15,818 nucleotides of DNA from Candidatus Hydrogenedens sp. (GCA_035361075.1 DAOSBX010000057.1:1-15818); one strand, 5' to 3'; shown: positions 1 through 7,370, numbered from the stretch's first letter. A program made the numbers and translations. The notes: a model not told the origin generated them from the sequence alone.

Positions 1-109
1 TACCAATTTTAACCTTTGCATAAGCCACTCCTTCTGTTAAAGGGTTAAAACACTTATATATTACATGTGTAGGAGACAGTCCGTACACATATAAGCCCTT
101 ATTGAACAT
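1..109 (-). CDS. Possible 5' fragment of an unknown gene, cut by the window edge
   Basis: On the minus strand an ATG at 109 opens a frame that stays open for 36 codons to the edge of the window; the nearest upstream in-frame stop is about 35 bases before the ATG. The peptide begins MFNKGLYVYGLSP and has a mixed, protein-like composition, and an open run of this length is longer than expected by chance in DNA this AT-rich. No clear Shine-Dalgarno sequence precedes the ATG (only AGAGAAA), and no family is recognised. A hairpin-forming inverted repeat (65-90) lies inside it, which argues somewhat against coding. If real, the gene is divergent from the unknown pair starting at 510. Confidence 0.35.
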   Translation of the reverse strand, partial: MFNKGLYVYGLSPTHVIYKCFNPLTEGVAYAKVKIG

Positions 110-203
110 TAAACTTTCTCTAATTAAGTTATCATATTTTTATATTGTTTGTCAAGTAAAATTTTAAATTTATTTTACAATTATTATTTTATTTTAACAC
201 CTT

Positions 204-247
204 CAAGATCATGTCTACAGGCATGAGATATGCCACAGGAAATCTTG
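204..247. repeat. Nested inverted repeat, possible structured element
   Basis: Outer arms CAAGAT (204-209) and ATCTTG (242-247) are exact complements. Inside, GGCAT (220-224) and ATGCC (230-234) form a perfect 5-bp stem with a five-base loop. TGT (212-214) and ACA (235-237) could add three pairs between them. It is locally more GC-rich than the surrounding DNA. Whether it acts as RNA structure, operator or degraded repeat cannot be told from one copy. Confidence 0.3.
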
Positions 248-354
248 CTATATATTTGTATTATTTTTACTATAATTGTTTGCTAAATTACAAATAGGGG
301 CTTGATTGGGTATGGAATATATCATTAAGATTAGTAAGTGTTATAGTCATGAAT

Positions 355-368
355 AATACTTAAGTATT
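355..368. repeat. 14-bp perfect palindrome
   Basis: AATACTTAAGTATT reads identically on both strands. It lies about 140 bases upstream of the ATG at 510 in AT-rich intergenic DNA. A perfect dyad of this size could be a dimeric regulator site, but such palindromes also arise by chance in AT-rich sequence. Confidence 0.25.
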
Positions 369-509
369 GGTTTTCTATTTTCTTTATTATGAAGGTAGGA
401 AATAAGTGATGAATTAATAAATAAGTACTCATAAAGAGGAAATACGTTTTACTTAATCGTTATAATAATAGAAAGAAGTTCATATCATTAACTTTTGTAG
501 GAGTTTAGG

Positions 510-1001
510 ATGACATTAAGCAGAGAAGAGATATATCGCATTTTTACTGAGACAGTTATTATAAAAAAACCAAGATACGGGATTATCAAAGGTTATCATG
601 AACTGCCGTATATTTGTCTTGGGGAGGCATTAGAGAGTCGGTATAACTCTTTATGTGTTCGAGGGAAAATACATGTTTCGCCTCAATTTGTAATTAAGCC
701 GTCATATTATAAGGCAAAATATAGCGACCTTTTTGGTGAGAATGCGGTAGATATTGAAATAGCAGGTCGGATATTTGGTTTCATAGGTTTTCCAGATAAG
801 CCTGTGGAATGTAAACTGGAATATTTAGAAGTTACCCATTTAGAACAAAATATTGATACCGCATTATCACATAGTTTAGATGAGTTGGAGAGAAAAGAAG
901 ATATTACGACCGGTGTTTTTATTACACCTGACAGTAGATACTATCCTATTTCCATTGAACGATTTATTACAGCTATTCTTGATGATGAATTTGCTTTTTA
1001 A
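510..1001 (+). CDS. Unknown protein, 163 aa
   Basis: The family is not recognised. The start ATG is preceded by TAGGAG at a suitable distance. The protein has no signal peptide and no evident membrane segment, so it is probably cytosolic. The first part mixes charged and aromatic residues with a KPSYYKAKYSDLFGE stretch near the middle. A hydrophobic FGFIGF run sits near residue 90, and an acidic helix-prone segment (about 115-132) follows. It ends with an acidic-aromatic tail, DDEFAF. The stop codon overlaps the Shine-Dalgarno sequence of the next gene, only 12 bases upstream of its ATG, so the two are almost surely one operon and are probably translationally coupled. Coding status is well supported by length, ribosome binding site and coupling; function is unknown. 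Confidence 0.75.
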   Translation: MTLSREEIYRIFTETVIIKKPRYGIIKGYHELPYICLGEALESRYNSLCVRGKIHVSPQFVIKPSYYKAKYSDLFGENAVDIEIAGRIFGFIGFPDKPVECKLEYLEVTHLEQNIDTALSHSLDELERKEDITTGVFITPDSRYYPISIERFITAILDDEFAF

Positions 1002-1013
1002 GGAGGACGTATT

Positions 1014-1304
1014 ATGAAAAGTGCTTATGAGTTGGCTATGGAAAGACTGAACAAGATGTCGGGAGAAGTAAAAAAATTATCTCCTGAGCAGAAGGAAAAG
1101 ATTGCAGAGATAAATCGCAAGTATGACTCTAAAATTGCGGAGTTAAAAATTACTTATGATAACAAGATGAATGCCGTTTCAACCTTTGAAGAATATGAAC
1201 AGTTGAAGTCAGAACTTGCTAATGAAATTCAGAAGTTAGAAGAAGAACGTCAGCAAGAAAAAGATAAAATTTGGGAGAAGGGCAATAAATGTCATAAAAA
1301 ATAG
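1014..1304 (+). CDS. Small charged coiled-coil protein, 96 aa
   Basis: An excellent ribosome binding site, AAGGAGG at 1000-1006, overlaps the upstream stop codon and fixes the ATG at 1014. The product is very rich in Lys and Glu. From about residue 20 to the end it shows a heptad-like pattern with few helix breakers, including KEKIAEINRKYDSKIAELK and a second helix with LKSELANEIQKLEEE. This predicts a long, soluble alpha-helical coiled coil or helical hairpin. It has no signal peptide and a basic tail (GNKCHKK). It is the second gene of a two-gene operon with the unknown 163-residue protein, so the two may form a complex or share a task; that is inference. No family is assigned, since coiled-coil similarity is not informative. 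Confidence 0.75.
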   Translation: MKSAYELAMERLNKMSGEVKKLSPEQKEKIAEINRKYDSKIAELKITYDNKMNAVSTFEEYEQLKSELANEIQKLEEERQQEKDKIWEKGNKCHKK

Positions 1305-1420
1305 GACGTTAACCGTTTTCTTGTATAATTAAGTGCAGTGTATAGAGTTAATGTTATGTTCCTTCCTATGTGCTTTTTTCTTATCAATTTAAGAATATAT
1401 AACGTTGTGGATTAGTTTAT

Positions 1421-1849
1421 ATGAATATAAGAAAGGATTACGAAACAGAGAGAAAGAGACGAAGTATTAATCCTTGTCTAACATGTGGTGCGTGTTGTGC
1501 TTTTTACCGTGTATCTTTTTATTGGCGTGAGTGTAGTGATAATAAGCCTGATGGGGTTCCGATAAGTTTATGTGAGGACTTAAACATGTTCCGACGGGTA
1601 ATGAAAGGGACTAATCAATCTAAACCTCGGTGTATTGCCCTAAAAGGAACCATCGGTAAGCATGTGTTTTGTAGTATCTATTGGCGTAAACCATCTATTT
1701 GTTGTGATATTGAGCCATCATATAAATATGGCTTTCCAGAGTCTAAATGTGACAAAGCCCGTCTTGCTTATGGATTAACTCCATTAACTCCGGGAGATTG
1801 GAAGGCACCAGAAATTGACGCTCCGGATTTTTATTCCCCTGCGGCGTGA
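1421..1849 (+). CDS. ykgJ: YkgJ-family cysteine-cluster protein
   Basis: The 142-residue product matches the E. coli YkgJ type (zinc- or iron-chelating CxxCxxCC family). A CLTCGACC cluster at residues 19-26 is followed by RVSFYW, then the family-typical MKGTNQSKPRCIAL segment (61-74) and further cysteines at 84, 94-95 and 110. The cysteines suggest a bound metal ion or Fe-S cluster; the biochemical role of the family is not settled. It has no signal peptide. The C-terminus carries a short Pro/Asp-rich extension of about 20 residues. The start ATG has only a weak GTGGA-like ribosome binding site. A TATAAT box at 1324-1329 in the 116-base gap upstream could belong to its own promoter. The gene converges with the dehydrogenase gene, whose stop lies 22 bases away. 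Confidence 0.85.
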   Translation: MNIRKDYETERKRRSINPCLTCGACCAFYRVSFYWRECSDNKPDGVPISLCEDLNMFRRVMKGTNQSKPRCIALKGTIGKHVFCSIYWRKPSICCDIEPSYKYGFPESKCDKARLAYGLTPLTPGDWKAPEIDAPDFYSPAA

Positions 1850-1871
1850 TGGTTTATCAATAACTTGATTA

Positions 1872-3158
1872 TTAAAGCTTAAAAATAGTTCCTTTACTAT
1901 ATTTCTCTAATCCTTTGGTTGCATTTCTTGTATCTAAAATTAAGGCGGAGTTAGATACAATCTGTTGATAATCAAAGGACGAATGGTCTGTCACAATGAC
2001 GACGAGGTCAAATTGAGATAAACCGTTGGATAGGGGATAAGAAGTAAATACGTTTCCTTCCACGTGTATCGTTTTGACAAATGGGTCTGAAAAATAGATT
2101 TCTGCCCCTTTATTCAGTAGTAGAGAAATAATATCAACAGCGGGTGATTCACGAATATCCGAAATGTCTTTTTTATAAGTTACACCTAATAATAAGATTT
2201 TGCTTCCTTGGATACTTTTCATTTTTGTATTTAGTGCGTCAGCCATTTTTTCAACGACATATCTGGGCATAGATGAGTTTATTAGTCGTGCGAGTTCAAT
2301 AAACCGTGCTGTATAGTTTAATGTTTTCATTTTCCAGGAGAGATAAACAGGGTCAATGGGGATGCAATGTCCACCCAATCCGGGTCCTGGATAGAACGGC
2401 ATAAATCCGAATGGCTTGGTTTTTGCAGAATCAATTACTTCCCATATATCAATGTTTAGCTGATTACAAATCATTGCCATTTCGTTAACCATTGCTATAT
2501 TTACAGCTCGGAAGGTATTTTCTAACAATTTGGTCATTTCCGCTGTTCTTGCATTTGAAACAGGTATAATTTCAGAAACTGCATGTTTATATAATTCGGT
2601 TGCTTTTTTTGTGCATTCATGGGTAACTCCACCGATAACTTTAGGAGTGTTCCGTATGTTGTATTGTTTGTTCCCAGGGTCATATCGTTCGGGAGAAAAA
2701 GCAAGATAGAAATCTTTACCTACCCGCATACCCTTTTTTTCTAATCGTGGTAAAATAACTTCTTCTGTGGTGCCAGGATATGTTGTGCTTTCGAGAACAA
2801 TCAGCATTCCTGAGTGTAAATAAACCTCGATGGAGTCGACCGCTTGGATAATAAAAGATATATCTGGTTCTTGGAGTTTATTTAATGGTGTAGGTACGCA
2901 AATAATGGCTGAATCTACATATTGTAAAATTTTGTAGTCATTGACGACATTGAATCTACCCGAAGAAATTGCTTCTTTTATCATTGTTGCTGGGACATCA
3001 TCCAGATAAGAGTCTCCACTGTTTAACTTTTTAACCTTCTCTTTATCTGTTTCTATCCCATATACCTCTAATCCACCTTTATAGAATTCCAGAGATAAAG
3101 GGAGTCCTACATAGCCCAATCCTAACACGGCTATTTTAGAGATGGGTTTATCATTCAT
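1872..3158 (-). CDS. Nucleotide-sugar dehydrogenase (UDP-HexNAc dehydrogenase type)
   Basis: This 428-residue protein belongs to the UDP-glucose/GDP-mannose dehydrogenase family. These enzymes use two NAD+ to oxidise C6 of a UDP-sugar to a uronic acid. An N-terminal Rossmann NAD-binding motif GLGYVGLP lies at 13-20, with a CVPTP segment near 87-91. STTYPGTT at 124-131 and FSPER at 154-158 follow. The central helical region has NTFRAVNIAMVNE, and the catalytic cysteine is C265 in GGHCIPIDP. The C-terminal UDP-binding domain carries GVTYKKDISDIRESP. Length is normal. The sequence style resembles WbpA/WecC/TviB enzymes (UDP-GlcNAc or UDP-ManNAc) more than UDP-glucose dehydrogenase; substrate choice is inference. 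AAGGA eight bases before the ATG supports the start. It lies 24 bases downstream of the DUF2400 gene, so the two are probably co-transcribed. Likely role: a precursor for O-antigen or capsule. Confidence 0.92.
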   Translation of the reverse strand: MNDKPISKIAVLGLGYVGLPLSLEFYKGGLEVYGIETDKEKVKKLNSGDSYLDDVPATMIKEAISSGRFNVVNDYKILQYVDSAIICVPTPLNKLQEPDISFIIQAVDSIEVYLHSGMLIVLESTTYPGTTEEVILPRLEKKGMRVGKDFYLAFSPERYDPGNKQYNIRNTPKVIGGVTHECTKKATELYKHAVSEIIPVSNARTAEMTKLLENTFRAVNIAMVNEMAMICNQLNIDIWEVIDSAKTKPFGFMPFYPGPGLGGHCIPIDPVYLSWKMKTLNYTARFIELARLINSSMPRYVVEKMADALNTKMKSIQGSKILLLGVTYKKDISDIRESPAVDIISLLLNKGAEIYFSDPFVKTIHVEGNVFTSYPLSNGLSQFDLVVIVTDHSSFDYQQIVSNSALILDTRNATKGLEKYSKGTIFKL

Positions 3159-3182
3159 AAACGGTTTCCTTTGTTATTCTTT

Positions 3183-3977
3183 TTATTCATAATATAAGAT
3201 TTTATCTCGATAACCCAACATGCCAGCCTGACATAAAGAGAAATCATACCGAAGTGGGTCGTCAGGGCAGATATATTGAAACACTTCTGTTATATGTATG
3301 GCAGTCTTTATATTAAGTGAATGTGTTTTAACAATGCCCCAGGACGTAGCCCAATGATATATATGAGTATCTAACGGGACGATGAGTTGGTTAGGATAAA
3401 TGAAGTCCCAATAACCGATGTCAATTTCGTCTTTACGAACCATCCAACGTAGGTATAAGCATAATCGTTTGCATGCACCACCTTTTTCAGGGGCTGGAAC
3501 TAGAAAGAATAGGGGGTCATTGGCTAATGTTCTCAATTGACTTGAAAATTGCTGAAGGGCAAGCCACAAATTTTGATGCTCTCGTTCATAGTGTTCACGA
3601 AAACATGCTTTGATGGAGGAATATTGTTCTAATATTTTTCGGAGAGCGTATAAAAGATGTGCAACAGTTAAGCCTGAAACAAACCTATGTTTGAATGAGG
3701 ATAACGATGTTTCCAACTCTGAACGTGACCAATGAGGTAACTCAATTGATGGGGATTTAAATAAATTTAATATCTCTTTTATTTTTTTATTGAATGCTTT
3801 GACATTTCCAAAGGCAAATAACGCAGAAATTAATCCTACTATTTCCTGATCTTTTGCTGAATTATAATTATGTAGCCAATAGACAGGGTCATTTTTGACA
3901 AATTCAAGATGGTGGTATTTGTTGTAAATTTTGGCTAATGATTTTTTTATATGTTGTAATTTTGTTTTTAAAAGCAT
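3183..3977 (-). CDS. TIGR02757/DUF2400 family protein
   Basis: The 264-residue product fits TIGR02757 (DUF2400), a family of uncharacterised bacterial proteins with a helical fold reminiscent of HhH-GPD DNA glycosylases. Features visible: an early NDPVYWLH segment (29-36), a DQEIVGLISALFAFGNV block (43-59), the conserved ACKRLCLYLRWMVRKDE region (168-184) and PLDTHIYHWA (201-210). The last two are the family's hallmark blocks. No signal peptide is present, so it is cytosolic. It is the first gene of a minus-strand pair with the nucleotide-sugar dehydrogenase and is divergent from the XRE-cupin regulator. The ATG at 3977 lies at the end of a 92-base shared promoter region, without a strong ribosome binding site. 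Biological function is unknown; a role in DNA repair is a guess from the fold only. Confidence 0.88.
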   Translation of the reverse strand: MLLKTKLQHIKKSLAKIYNKYHHLEFVKNDPVYWLHNYNSAKDQEIVGLISALFAFGNVKAFNKKIKEILNLFKSPSIELPHWSRSELETSLSSFKHRFVSGLTVAHLLYALRKILEQYSSIKACFREHYEREHQNLWLALQQFSSQLRTLANDPLFFLVPAPEKGGACKRLCLYLRWMVRKDEIDIGYWDFIYPNQLIVPLDTHIYHWATSWGIVKTHSLNIKTAIHITEVFQYICPDDPLRYDFSLCQAGMLGYRDKILYYE

Positions 3978-4007
3978 AATTATTAAATACTTATATACCA
4001 GATATGA

Positions 4008-4029
4008 TAGACTAATTATAGACTAATTA
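4008..4029. promoter_or_regulatory. Tandem 11-bp direct repeat, candidate operator
   Basis: TAGACTAATTA occurs twice in immediate succession (4008-4018 and 4019-4029) with no mismatch. It lies in the 92-base divergent region between the DUF2400 gene and the XRE-cupin gene, about 40 bases before the latter's ATG. The 11-bp period places the two copies on the same face of the helix, as expected for two adjacent regulator subunits. The neighbouring XRE protein is the obvious candidate ligand; that link is inference. Confidence 0.4.
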
Positions 4030-4069
4030 AAGACGTTCAAGGACATCACTTTCGAACAGGAGATTAATT

Positions 4070-4651
4070 ATGACACTTCCGAGCAATTTAGGGCAACATA
4101 TTGCACGACTACGTGAAGGGAAAGGCATCTCACGGGAAGAATTAGCGAAACGAAGTCGTTGCAAAACGGAAATAATAGAAGCCTTAGAAGAAGGACAACT
4201 GTCGCCATCATTAGCACCATTACTCCAGATAGCACGTGGATTAGGTGTGCATTTAGGAACGTTGTTGGATGATAAACCGCAAGCTGGACCTATTATTACG
4301 CGACGTGGTAGCGAAGCACGTCCTGTTGTGCGATTTTCTGGGATTCGTGTAGCATCTGATTCGAGCACACTTGAATTTCATCCATTGGCTTATAATAAGG
4401 CGGGGAGACATATGGAACCCTTTGTTATAGATGTTCATCCGACTGTTTCCGAAGATTGTATGTTCTCAGTTCATGAGGGAGAGGAATTTATTTATGTTCT
4501 TGAAGGGAAGATACAGGTTTCTTATGGTTCGGAAATTTATATTCTAAGTTCTGGAGATAGTATTTATTATGATTCCACAAATCCACATGAGGTTCGTGCA
4601 GTAGGTGAAAATAACGCTCGTATTTTGGCTGTGATTTATACCCCCGAATAA
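4070..4651 (+). CDS. XRE-family regulator with C-terminal cupin domain
   Basis: The 193-residue product combines an N-terminal helix-turn-helix of the XRE/HTH_3 type with a C-terminal cupin_2 barrel. The HTH spans about 7-65, with ISREELAKRSRCKTEIIEALEEG covering the two core helices. The cupin spans about 125-190. Cupin motif 1 is HEGEEFIYVLEGKI (135-148), and motif 2 (SGDSIYYDSTNPHEV, 161-175) supplies a second histidine. Such proteins are transcriptional regulators whose cupin senses a small ligand or metal; the ligand here is unknown. AGGAG seven bases before the ATG supports the start. The gene is divergent from DUF2400 and converges with holA, leaving only 17 bases between the stops. 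A tandem 11-bp repeat upstream may be its autoregulatory site. Confidence 0.9.
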   Translation: MTLPSNLGQHIARLREGKGISREELAKRSRCKTEIIEALEEGQLSPSLAPLLQIARGLGVHLGTLLDDKPQAGPIITRRGSEARPVVRFSGIRVASDSSTLEFHPLAYNKAGRHMEPFVIDVHPTVSEDCMFSVHEGEEFIYVLEGKIQVSYGSEIYILSSGDSIYYDSTNPHEVRAVGENNARILAVIYTPE

Positions 4652-4668
4652 TTAGTTGAATATATTAA

Positions 4669-5700
4669 TCATTTTATATTTCGATGCTTTTCAGGGACGT
4701 AAGATAATTTAAGCACAAGCAGTTCTAATGCGATTTTTTCGTCCATGCCTGTTTGACGCATAGTGTACGTCGTCTCGTTGCATAAGTTCATGGCAGTTAC
4801 TAATTTTTTCAATCCGAATCGTTGAGCTAATGGGGTTACTTTATTTCTGACGAAGGTGCTTTTGGGTTGTTCTTCGGAAATGGCTAAGGTTCGGTATGCA
4901 TTTTCTAATAACCATTGGATAACCCCAATAATTTCAGGGGGTTCTTTCCCTTGCTGTATCAATTCTTTAAGTATGAGCCAAGCATTTTTCATATCTCCGC
5001 GAGCAATAGCGTCTGTAAGGTGCCACACACTTTCCTCTGCGACATCTGCACATGAGGCTAATACATCTTTTATTGTTATTGTTTCTCTATCCCCAACAAA
5101 TCCGACTAAAAGGGTGAGTTCATTTTGAATGTCTTTTAATTGGGCACCGCACCTCGCCATTAATTCTTCTAATGCCTCTAATGATATTTTTTTCTTTCGT
5201 TCTGCCAAGTATTTTTTTATCCAATCTCTTAGTTCATTCGGACTTAATAGTGGGCATTCTATAATGCCGTTGATTTTAGTAAATGTTTTATACAAAGGTT
5301 TTCGAGCATCTGTTGACTCTGCAATGCATAACAACAAGGTGGTTTCGGAAGGATTTTCTAAATACTCCACCATGGATTGAATAGATTTTGCCTCACTTTT
5401 CTCGCTACGGTCTAAAACTTCAAATTTTCGGACAATGACCACCTTTTTAGATGAAAAGAAGGGAAGGGTTTTACATTCCATTAGGACTTCATCAATGCTG
5501 GTTTCGTCTCCATAAAAGGTGCGTATACCAAATGATTCTTCACCTGATGGGATAAATCGTGCTGTCAGTTGTTCAACCATCTCTTCCGCAAGTACGGGTT
5601 CAAAGCTGATGTTATTCCCTGATACGGAGGGGCAAAATAAAAGGCACTTGCTAACTATATCTCCTTTATCTAAGGATTTTTTGAATTGTTTTATATCCAT
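4669..5700 (-). CDS. holA: DNA polymerase III subunit delta
   Basis: The 343-residue product has the length and layout of HolA, the clamp-loader subunit that opens the beta sliding clamp. Residues 1-150 form a degenerate AAA+ domain without a P-loop, as is normal for delta. It includes the characteristic LPFFSSKKVVIVRKFEVLD segment (79-97), then LLLCIAEST and LYKTF. A small helical domain follows (about 155-215, with LSPNELRDWI and GAQLKDIQNEL). The collar domain starts at EESVWHLTDAIARGD (222-236) and runs to the end. The ribosome binding site is weak (AGAAAGAT). It is the third gene of a minus-strand cluster, 71 bases after lptE. The lptE-holA adjacency also occurs in E. coli, which supports both assignments. 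Confidence 0.9.
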   Translation of the reverse strand: MDIKQFKKSLDKGDIVSKCLLFCPSVSGNNISFEPVLAEEMVEQLTARFIPSGEESFGIRTFYGDETSIDEVLMECKTLPFFSSKKVVIVRKFEVLDRSEKSEAKSIQSMVEYLENPSETTLLLCIAESTDARKPLYKTFTKINGIIECPLLSPNELRDWIKKYLAERKKKISLEALEELMARCGAQLKDIQNELTLLVGFVGDRETITIKDVLASCADVAEESVWHLTDAIARGDMKNAWLILKELIQQGKEPPEIIGVIQWLLENAYRTLAISEEQPKSTFVRNKVTPLAQRFGLKKLVTAMNLCNETTYTMRQTGMDEKIALELLVLKLSYVPEKHRNIK

Positions 5701-5771
5701 GTATATCTTTCTATAGGCACAATGTTGTATTTATATGGGTTAGTTTTGATAATTATTGGTTTAATTTGATA

Positions 5772-6365
5772 TTACCACGGTTCAACAGTACGGTAGAAAA
5801 TATCTGATGCTAACTGTTCTAATGCTTCTGAAACGGCTCTGTTTTCCTCATCACTTGCAAATGAACGGACTGGGATTAAAAAGGTCTCTACATTGCCTCG
5901 AGTTCTGTCTGAGGTTTGTCCTACCGCATGGGTGAAATAGGTGCTTTCGCCTGTCATGAGCGGTTCCTGCCATAGAACTTTACCCTCATGTTGGTCTGTT
6001 ACACGTACTGCAGCGGTAACCACAATCAGGAATTGGGTTGTTTCATCTCTCACATCATAGGTGAGACCTTTTCTCTTATAATCAAGGATGGCTCCTTCAA
6101 TAAGTAAGTCTGCTTCTTCTGGTTTGACTACCTTTAATCTACCATCATTAATGAATTTTCGTATTAGTGCATTGGTTAGGGGTGCTTGCAAATCATATTC
6201 GGAGGATTTATTATAAAATCCAGATATGGCTACCGTCTGATACTTGGGATTTAGTGAAAGTTTTGTTGTATAGGCACAACTTACTAATATGTTTAAAATA
6301 AAGAGCACTGTAAAGATACTACATATAAATCGAAATTGTGATGTTAATGTTCGTTTCATAAACAT
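5772..6365 (-). CDS. lptE: LptE-like LPS-assembly lipoprotein
   Basis: This 197-residue lipoprotein fits LptE, the outer-membrane partner of LptD that inserts lipopolysaccharide into the outer leaflet. The N-terminus has basic residues, a hydrophobic stretch and the lipobox L27-V28-S29-C30, so C30 should be acylated after signal peptidase II cleavage. The mature part has YQTVAISGFYNKS and LTNALIRKFINDGRLKVV, the recurrent LptE pattern (an early beta strand, then a helix leading into a 'rlkvv' strand). A region of alternating strands follows, with ILDYKRKGLTYD. The ATG at 6365 is six bases after the bamD-like stop; an in-frame ATG at 6359 is an alternative. Its place between the bamD-like gene and holA supports the name. 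LptE sequences diverge strongly, so the call rests on pattern and context. Confidence 0.8.
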   Translation of the reverse strand: MFMKRTLTSQFRFICSIFTVLFILNILVSCAYTTKLSLNPKYQTVAISGFYNKSSEYDLQAPLTNALIRKFINDGRLKVVKPEEADLLIEGAILDYKRKGLTYDVRDETTQFLIVVTAAVRVTDQHEGKVLWQEPLMTGESTYFTHAVGQTSDRTRGNVETFLIPVRSFASDEENRAVSEALEQLASDIFYRTVEPW

Positions 6366-6371
6366 ATCAGG

Positions 6372-7370
6372 TTATTGTTTACTTGTTTCCTGTTCAAATT
6401 GGGCACGTAATTCACTTGTTTTCGCTGGATTTTCTTCAAGCCAGCGGTTCGCTTTCTCTGCGAATGATGTATCGCTGTATTTTGTCGCAACTAATTGGTA
6501 ATAGATACGTGCCGAATCAAATTCTCTTTGTTTTTCATAAAATCGGGCTACTATCATTTTTTGTTCTGCTATGTTTTCCCGCATTTTACTACGCCATTCT
6601 TTTAGTTCCGCACAACGAGAGTCCTCGGGGAAATTGCGTATAAATTCATCAATTGCATCGACCGCTAATTCTGCTCTACTCTGGTCATATATGGGCTTTA
6701 ATGATGAATCATAATAACATTTTGCTAAGCTGTAACGTGCATCGTCCACCCAATCGGATTGGGAATAATTTTCTATAACGCGACGGTATTCGTAGGTTGC
6801 CTCGATATATTCCTTGCGTGCTTGGTGGCATAGGCCAATTTTATATTGAGCCTCTGCAGCGCCTGGCATGAAGGGTTGGTTGTTAACTACCATACTATAT
6901 ACTTCGATGGCTTGTTTTAAAGGTTTCCCCTTGAAGATAGAGAACCATTTGCTCCTTTTCTTTAAGCCTTTTTCATACAGCTTATCGCCAATTTCATATT
7001 GTTTTTTAATTGCCTGTTCATATAATTTGGAATCTGGATAATTCGATACCAGCTTCTGGAACTCTTTTGCAGATTCTAACCATTTGCCCATTGCCATTTT
7101 TATTTCACCTCTTAAAAATAAATTCTGGTCTGCTAAGGGGTCTTGTCCATAGAAGTTGATGAATTTTTCAGTTTCTTTCAATGCTTTTTTTAGGTCACCT
7201 TGTAAAAATAAACTTCGTGCATACTCGACTTGCAATTCTGCGGTCTCTTTTGGCATTCGCTTAATGTTTATAAAGCGTCCTGTTTGGGGTGTCCATGTCC
7301 ATTGTGAATAACTATCGAGTGTGATTAAGCAAGCCATGAGTATTAAAATCATTACCACATTCTTTTTCAT
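6372..7370 (-). CDS. bamD: BamD/YfiO-like outer-membrane assembly TPR protein
   Basis: The 332-residue protein carries an N-terminal export signal and several tetratricopeptide repeats, as in BamD (YfiO), the lipoprotein that works with BamA in beta-barrel insertion. TPR-like helical pairs are visible at about 45-75 (AELQVEYARSLFLQGDLKKA), 85-115 (with MGKWLESAKEFQKLV), 170-200 (with AQYKIGLCHQARKEYIEA) and 265-305 (with AEQKMIVARFYEKQREF). The mature start WTWTPQTGRF resembles the aromatic leader of BamD-like proteins in PVC-type bacteria. The signal is ambiguous: C14 within LMAC is a poor lipobox, and a signal peptidase I site after SYS (20-22) is as likely. GGAG eight bases before the ATG supports the start. 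It leads the bamD-lptE-holA cluster. Confidence 0.78.
   Translation of the reverse strand: MKKNVVMILILMACLITLDSYSQWTWTPQTGRFINIKRMPKETAELQVEYARSLFLQGDLKKALKETEKFINFYGQDPLADQNLFLRGEIKMAMGKWLESAKEFQKLVSNYPDSKLYEQAIKKQYEIGDKLYEKGLKKRSKWFSIFKGKPLKQAIEVYSMVVNNQPFMPGAAEAQYKIGLCHQARKEYIEATYEYRRVIENYSQSDWVDDARYSLAKCYYDSSLKPIYDQSRAELAVDAIDEFIRNFPEDSRCAELKEWRSKMRENIAEQKMIVARFYEKQREFDSARIYYQLVATKYSDTSFAEKANRWLEENPAKTSELRAQFEQETSKQ

Larger units (their letters stand above)
110..509. other. AT-rich non-coding stretch with small inverted repeats
   Basis: About 400 bases hold no convincing gene. The stretch is very AT-rich. It contains a two-part stem-loop candidate (204-247), a 14-bp perfect palindrome (355-368) and TATAAT boxes at 271-276 and 461-466. 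The second box could be the -10 of the gene starting at 510, but no good -35 lies at the proper distance. The longest tempting reading is a 28-codon ORF at 211-297, which lacks a ribosome binding site. Confidence 0.6.

Noticed and set aside
211..297. 28-codon plus-strand ORF beginning MSTGMRYATGNLA
   Set aside because: No ribosome binding site, no recognisable family, and the second half is low-complexity Tyr-rich translation of AT-rich DNA.
1850..1871. AATAA/TTATT dyad between the convergent ykgJ and dehydrogenase genes as a terminator
   Set aside because: Only five A/T pairs and no GC stem; too weak to call.
4027..4438. Minus-strand frames opposite the XRE-cupin gene
   Set aside because: The plus-strand frame encodes a clear HTH plus cupin protein; the reverse frames have no domain content.
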